Positions 63,373 to 64,000 of a stretch of 64,000 nt of DNA are shown here, piece after piece. The notes below the pieces were generated by a model. That model did no database searches. It saw only the letters and a program-made list of their open reading frames with translations, and was not told the origin of the DNA. The first letter of the stretch is position 1; every line of letters begins with the position of its first letter. Origin of the DNA: Oscillospiraceae bacterium (lineage in GTDB: Bacteria; Bacillota; Clostridia; Oscillospirales; Ruminococcaceae); NCBI GenBank assembly GCA_015067175.1, contig SVMX01000002.1, forward strand, positions 165,327-229,326, written 5' to 3'. Position numbers and translations under genes: made by a program.

Positions 63373-63723
63373 ATAGCTCTCCTTTGCTTATGCATAAACC
63401 TAATATTATCTATAAGTATAATACATTCCAACCTAAAATTGAATACAAATTATGCTGATATGTTATACTTTTTTCAGTTACAGCAAATTTTGTTTGTTTA
63501 TACAATTTTGATAAAACCGCTATGTTCAAATTAAACATACTCACTTTAACAAACAGAATGATGCTATCAGTAAAAATCCCAGCGACATAATGCAATCTTT
63601 TCTTAAACATCTCAGCAATTGCTGGTCACACTTTGGCCACACCTGAGTTTTCGGACACGTTTTATGAACGATTTTTCATCGTCACAACAGAGCCGTTCCC
63701 TGAGTTACATTTCTACGAACCAA
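63373..63723. other. 351-base gene-free A+T-rich stretch
   Basis: It contains the leader of the GH29 gene at its left end and nothing else I can name. The stretch from about 63590 to 63723 precedes the tRNA fragment but holds none of the 5' half of that tRNA (no acceptor partner, D-arm or anticodon stem). Confidence 0.55.
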
Positions 63724-63757
63724 GGGGTCAGGGGTTCGAATCCCTTCTGGCGTGCCA
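63724..63757 (+). pseudogene. 3' fragment of a tRNA, probably tRNA-Arg (attachment-site-like)
   Basis: T-arm AGGGG-TTCGAAT-CCCTT, acceptor strand CTGGCGT, discriminator G and encoded CCA. No 5' acceptor partner (ACGCCAG), D-arm or anticodon stem lies upstream. Such orphan 3' tRNA ends mark one end of an integrated element. Arg is suggested from memory of clostridial tRNA-Arg 3' ends, not proven. Confidence 0.65.
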
Positions 63758-63913
63758 TAGGATAACCTAACAAACGTGATTGTAATGCGGTTTGTGAGGT
63801 TTTTCTTTTGCCTAAAATCGGTTTTGGTCTTTGTTTGGTCTTTATGGAGAAAAACAAAGTCCCATTATAATAGGATAGATTTACAATATAAGTGCAACAG
63901 ATAGAAAAAAATA

Positions 63914-63942
63914 ATGACACATAAAGAACCTCGTGATATAAT
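63914..63942 (+). promoter_or_regulatory. Promoter of the probable IS30 transposase
   Basis: ATGACA (63914-63919), 17-base spacer, TATAAT (63937-63942), in front of a GGAGGAAA ribosome site. Confidence 0.6.
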
Positions 63943-63979
63943 GGGAGTAACCACACAACCATAAACAGGAGGAAACAAT

Positions 63980-64000
63980 ATGTGTCATTACACTCATTTT
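63980..64000 (+). CDS. Start of a probable IS30-family transposase, cut by the window
   Basis: Only seven codons are visible, ATG 63980 giving MCHYTHF, after GGAGGAAACA. This start resembles IS30-type transposases, and a sequence with an inverted-repeat look (about 63885-63900) lies upstream. The call rests on few residues. Confidence 0.4.

Noticed and set aside
63705..63962. 85-codon open frame (-) covering the tRNA fragment
   Set aside because: Its GFEPLTPWF end is the well-known false translation across tRNA 3' ends.

Overview
The window looks like a chromosomal segment of a spore-forming, fibre-degrading member of the Clostridia, most likely a Ruminococcus-like Oscillospirales bacterium. 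The support is a complete eight-gene spoIIIA operon, a GerW-type protein and a DacF-like carboxypeptidase. There are also Gram-positive promoters and Shine-Dalgarno sites, the Firmicutes order remA-gmk-priA-def-fmt-rsmB-rlmN-prpC-prkC-rsgA-thiN, and several plant-glycan enzymes (GH2, GH5, GH29, a sialate-esterase-like carbohydrate esterase). Species cannot be fixed from the sequence alone.

Layout. 1-1811 (+): the end of tgt and a six-helix membrane protein. 1823-2067: an array of hairpins between two identical copies of a terminator palindrome. 2076-3742 (-): a two-gene SufC/SufB-like pair. 3880-16933 (-): the conserved translation, cell-wall-signalling and replication-restart cluster, probably two transcription units. 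It carries tandem peptide deformylases, and rsgA appears to start at AUU. 17051-24005 (-): a catalytically degenerate NlpC/P60 protein, then a HAD / FapA-like / HD-domain / large GH2 operon. 24491-29410: an orphan repeat-bearing secreted protein, a flavodoxin-like protein, a small membrane protein, a DUF1015 protein and a serine hydrolase. Duplicated 3' ends of neighbouring genes lie in this stretch. 29510-32937 (-): a sugar ABC transporter without its own ATPase. 33481-36660 (-): a three-gene biotin-dependent transcarboxylase-like set. 36773-42441 (-): site-2 protease, scpAB, DUF2953, gerW, dacF and rluB. 42665-47314 (+): spoIIIAA to spoIIIAH. 47373-52057 (-): two BMP-type binding proteins coupled to a hybrid histidine kinase. 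52259-57637 (+): carbohydrate esterase, DUF896, SDR, thioesterase and CotH-like genes. 57841-58191: tmRNA. 58200-64000: an accessory-looking stretch with a decayed IS3 element, an AraC regulator with a GH5 endoglucanase, a GH29 fucosidase, a 3' tRNA-Arg fragment and the start of a probable IS30 transposase.

How the genes work together. The large minus-strand cluster joins translation-start enzymes (Fmt, Def), rRNA modification (RlmN, RsmB), 30S maturation (RsgA) and the PrkC/PrpC kinase-phosphatase pair. The spoIIIA operon and GerW serve sporulation. The ABC transporter, GH2, GH5, GH29 and carbohydrate esterase point to plant or host glycan use. cre-like or LacI-type operators lie upstream of the transporter operon and of the esterase.

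The points most worth a second look are four. First, rsgA has an excellent Shine-Dalgarno site but only AUU as a usable start. Second, the BMP-BMP-hybrid kinase module has no transporter. Third, terminators or gene 3' ends are duplicated around inserted hairpin arrays or genes at three places. Fourth, the NlpC/P60 protein has lost its catalytic Cys and His.
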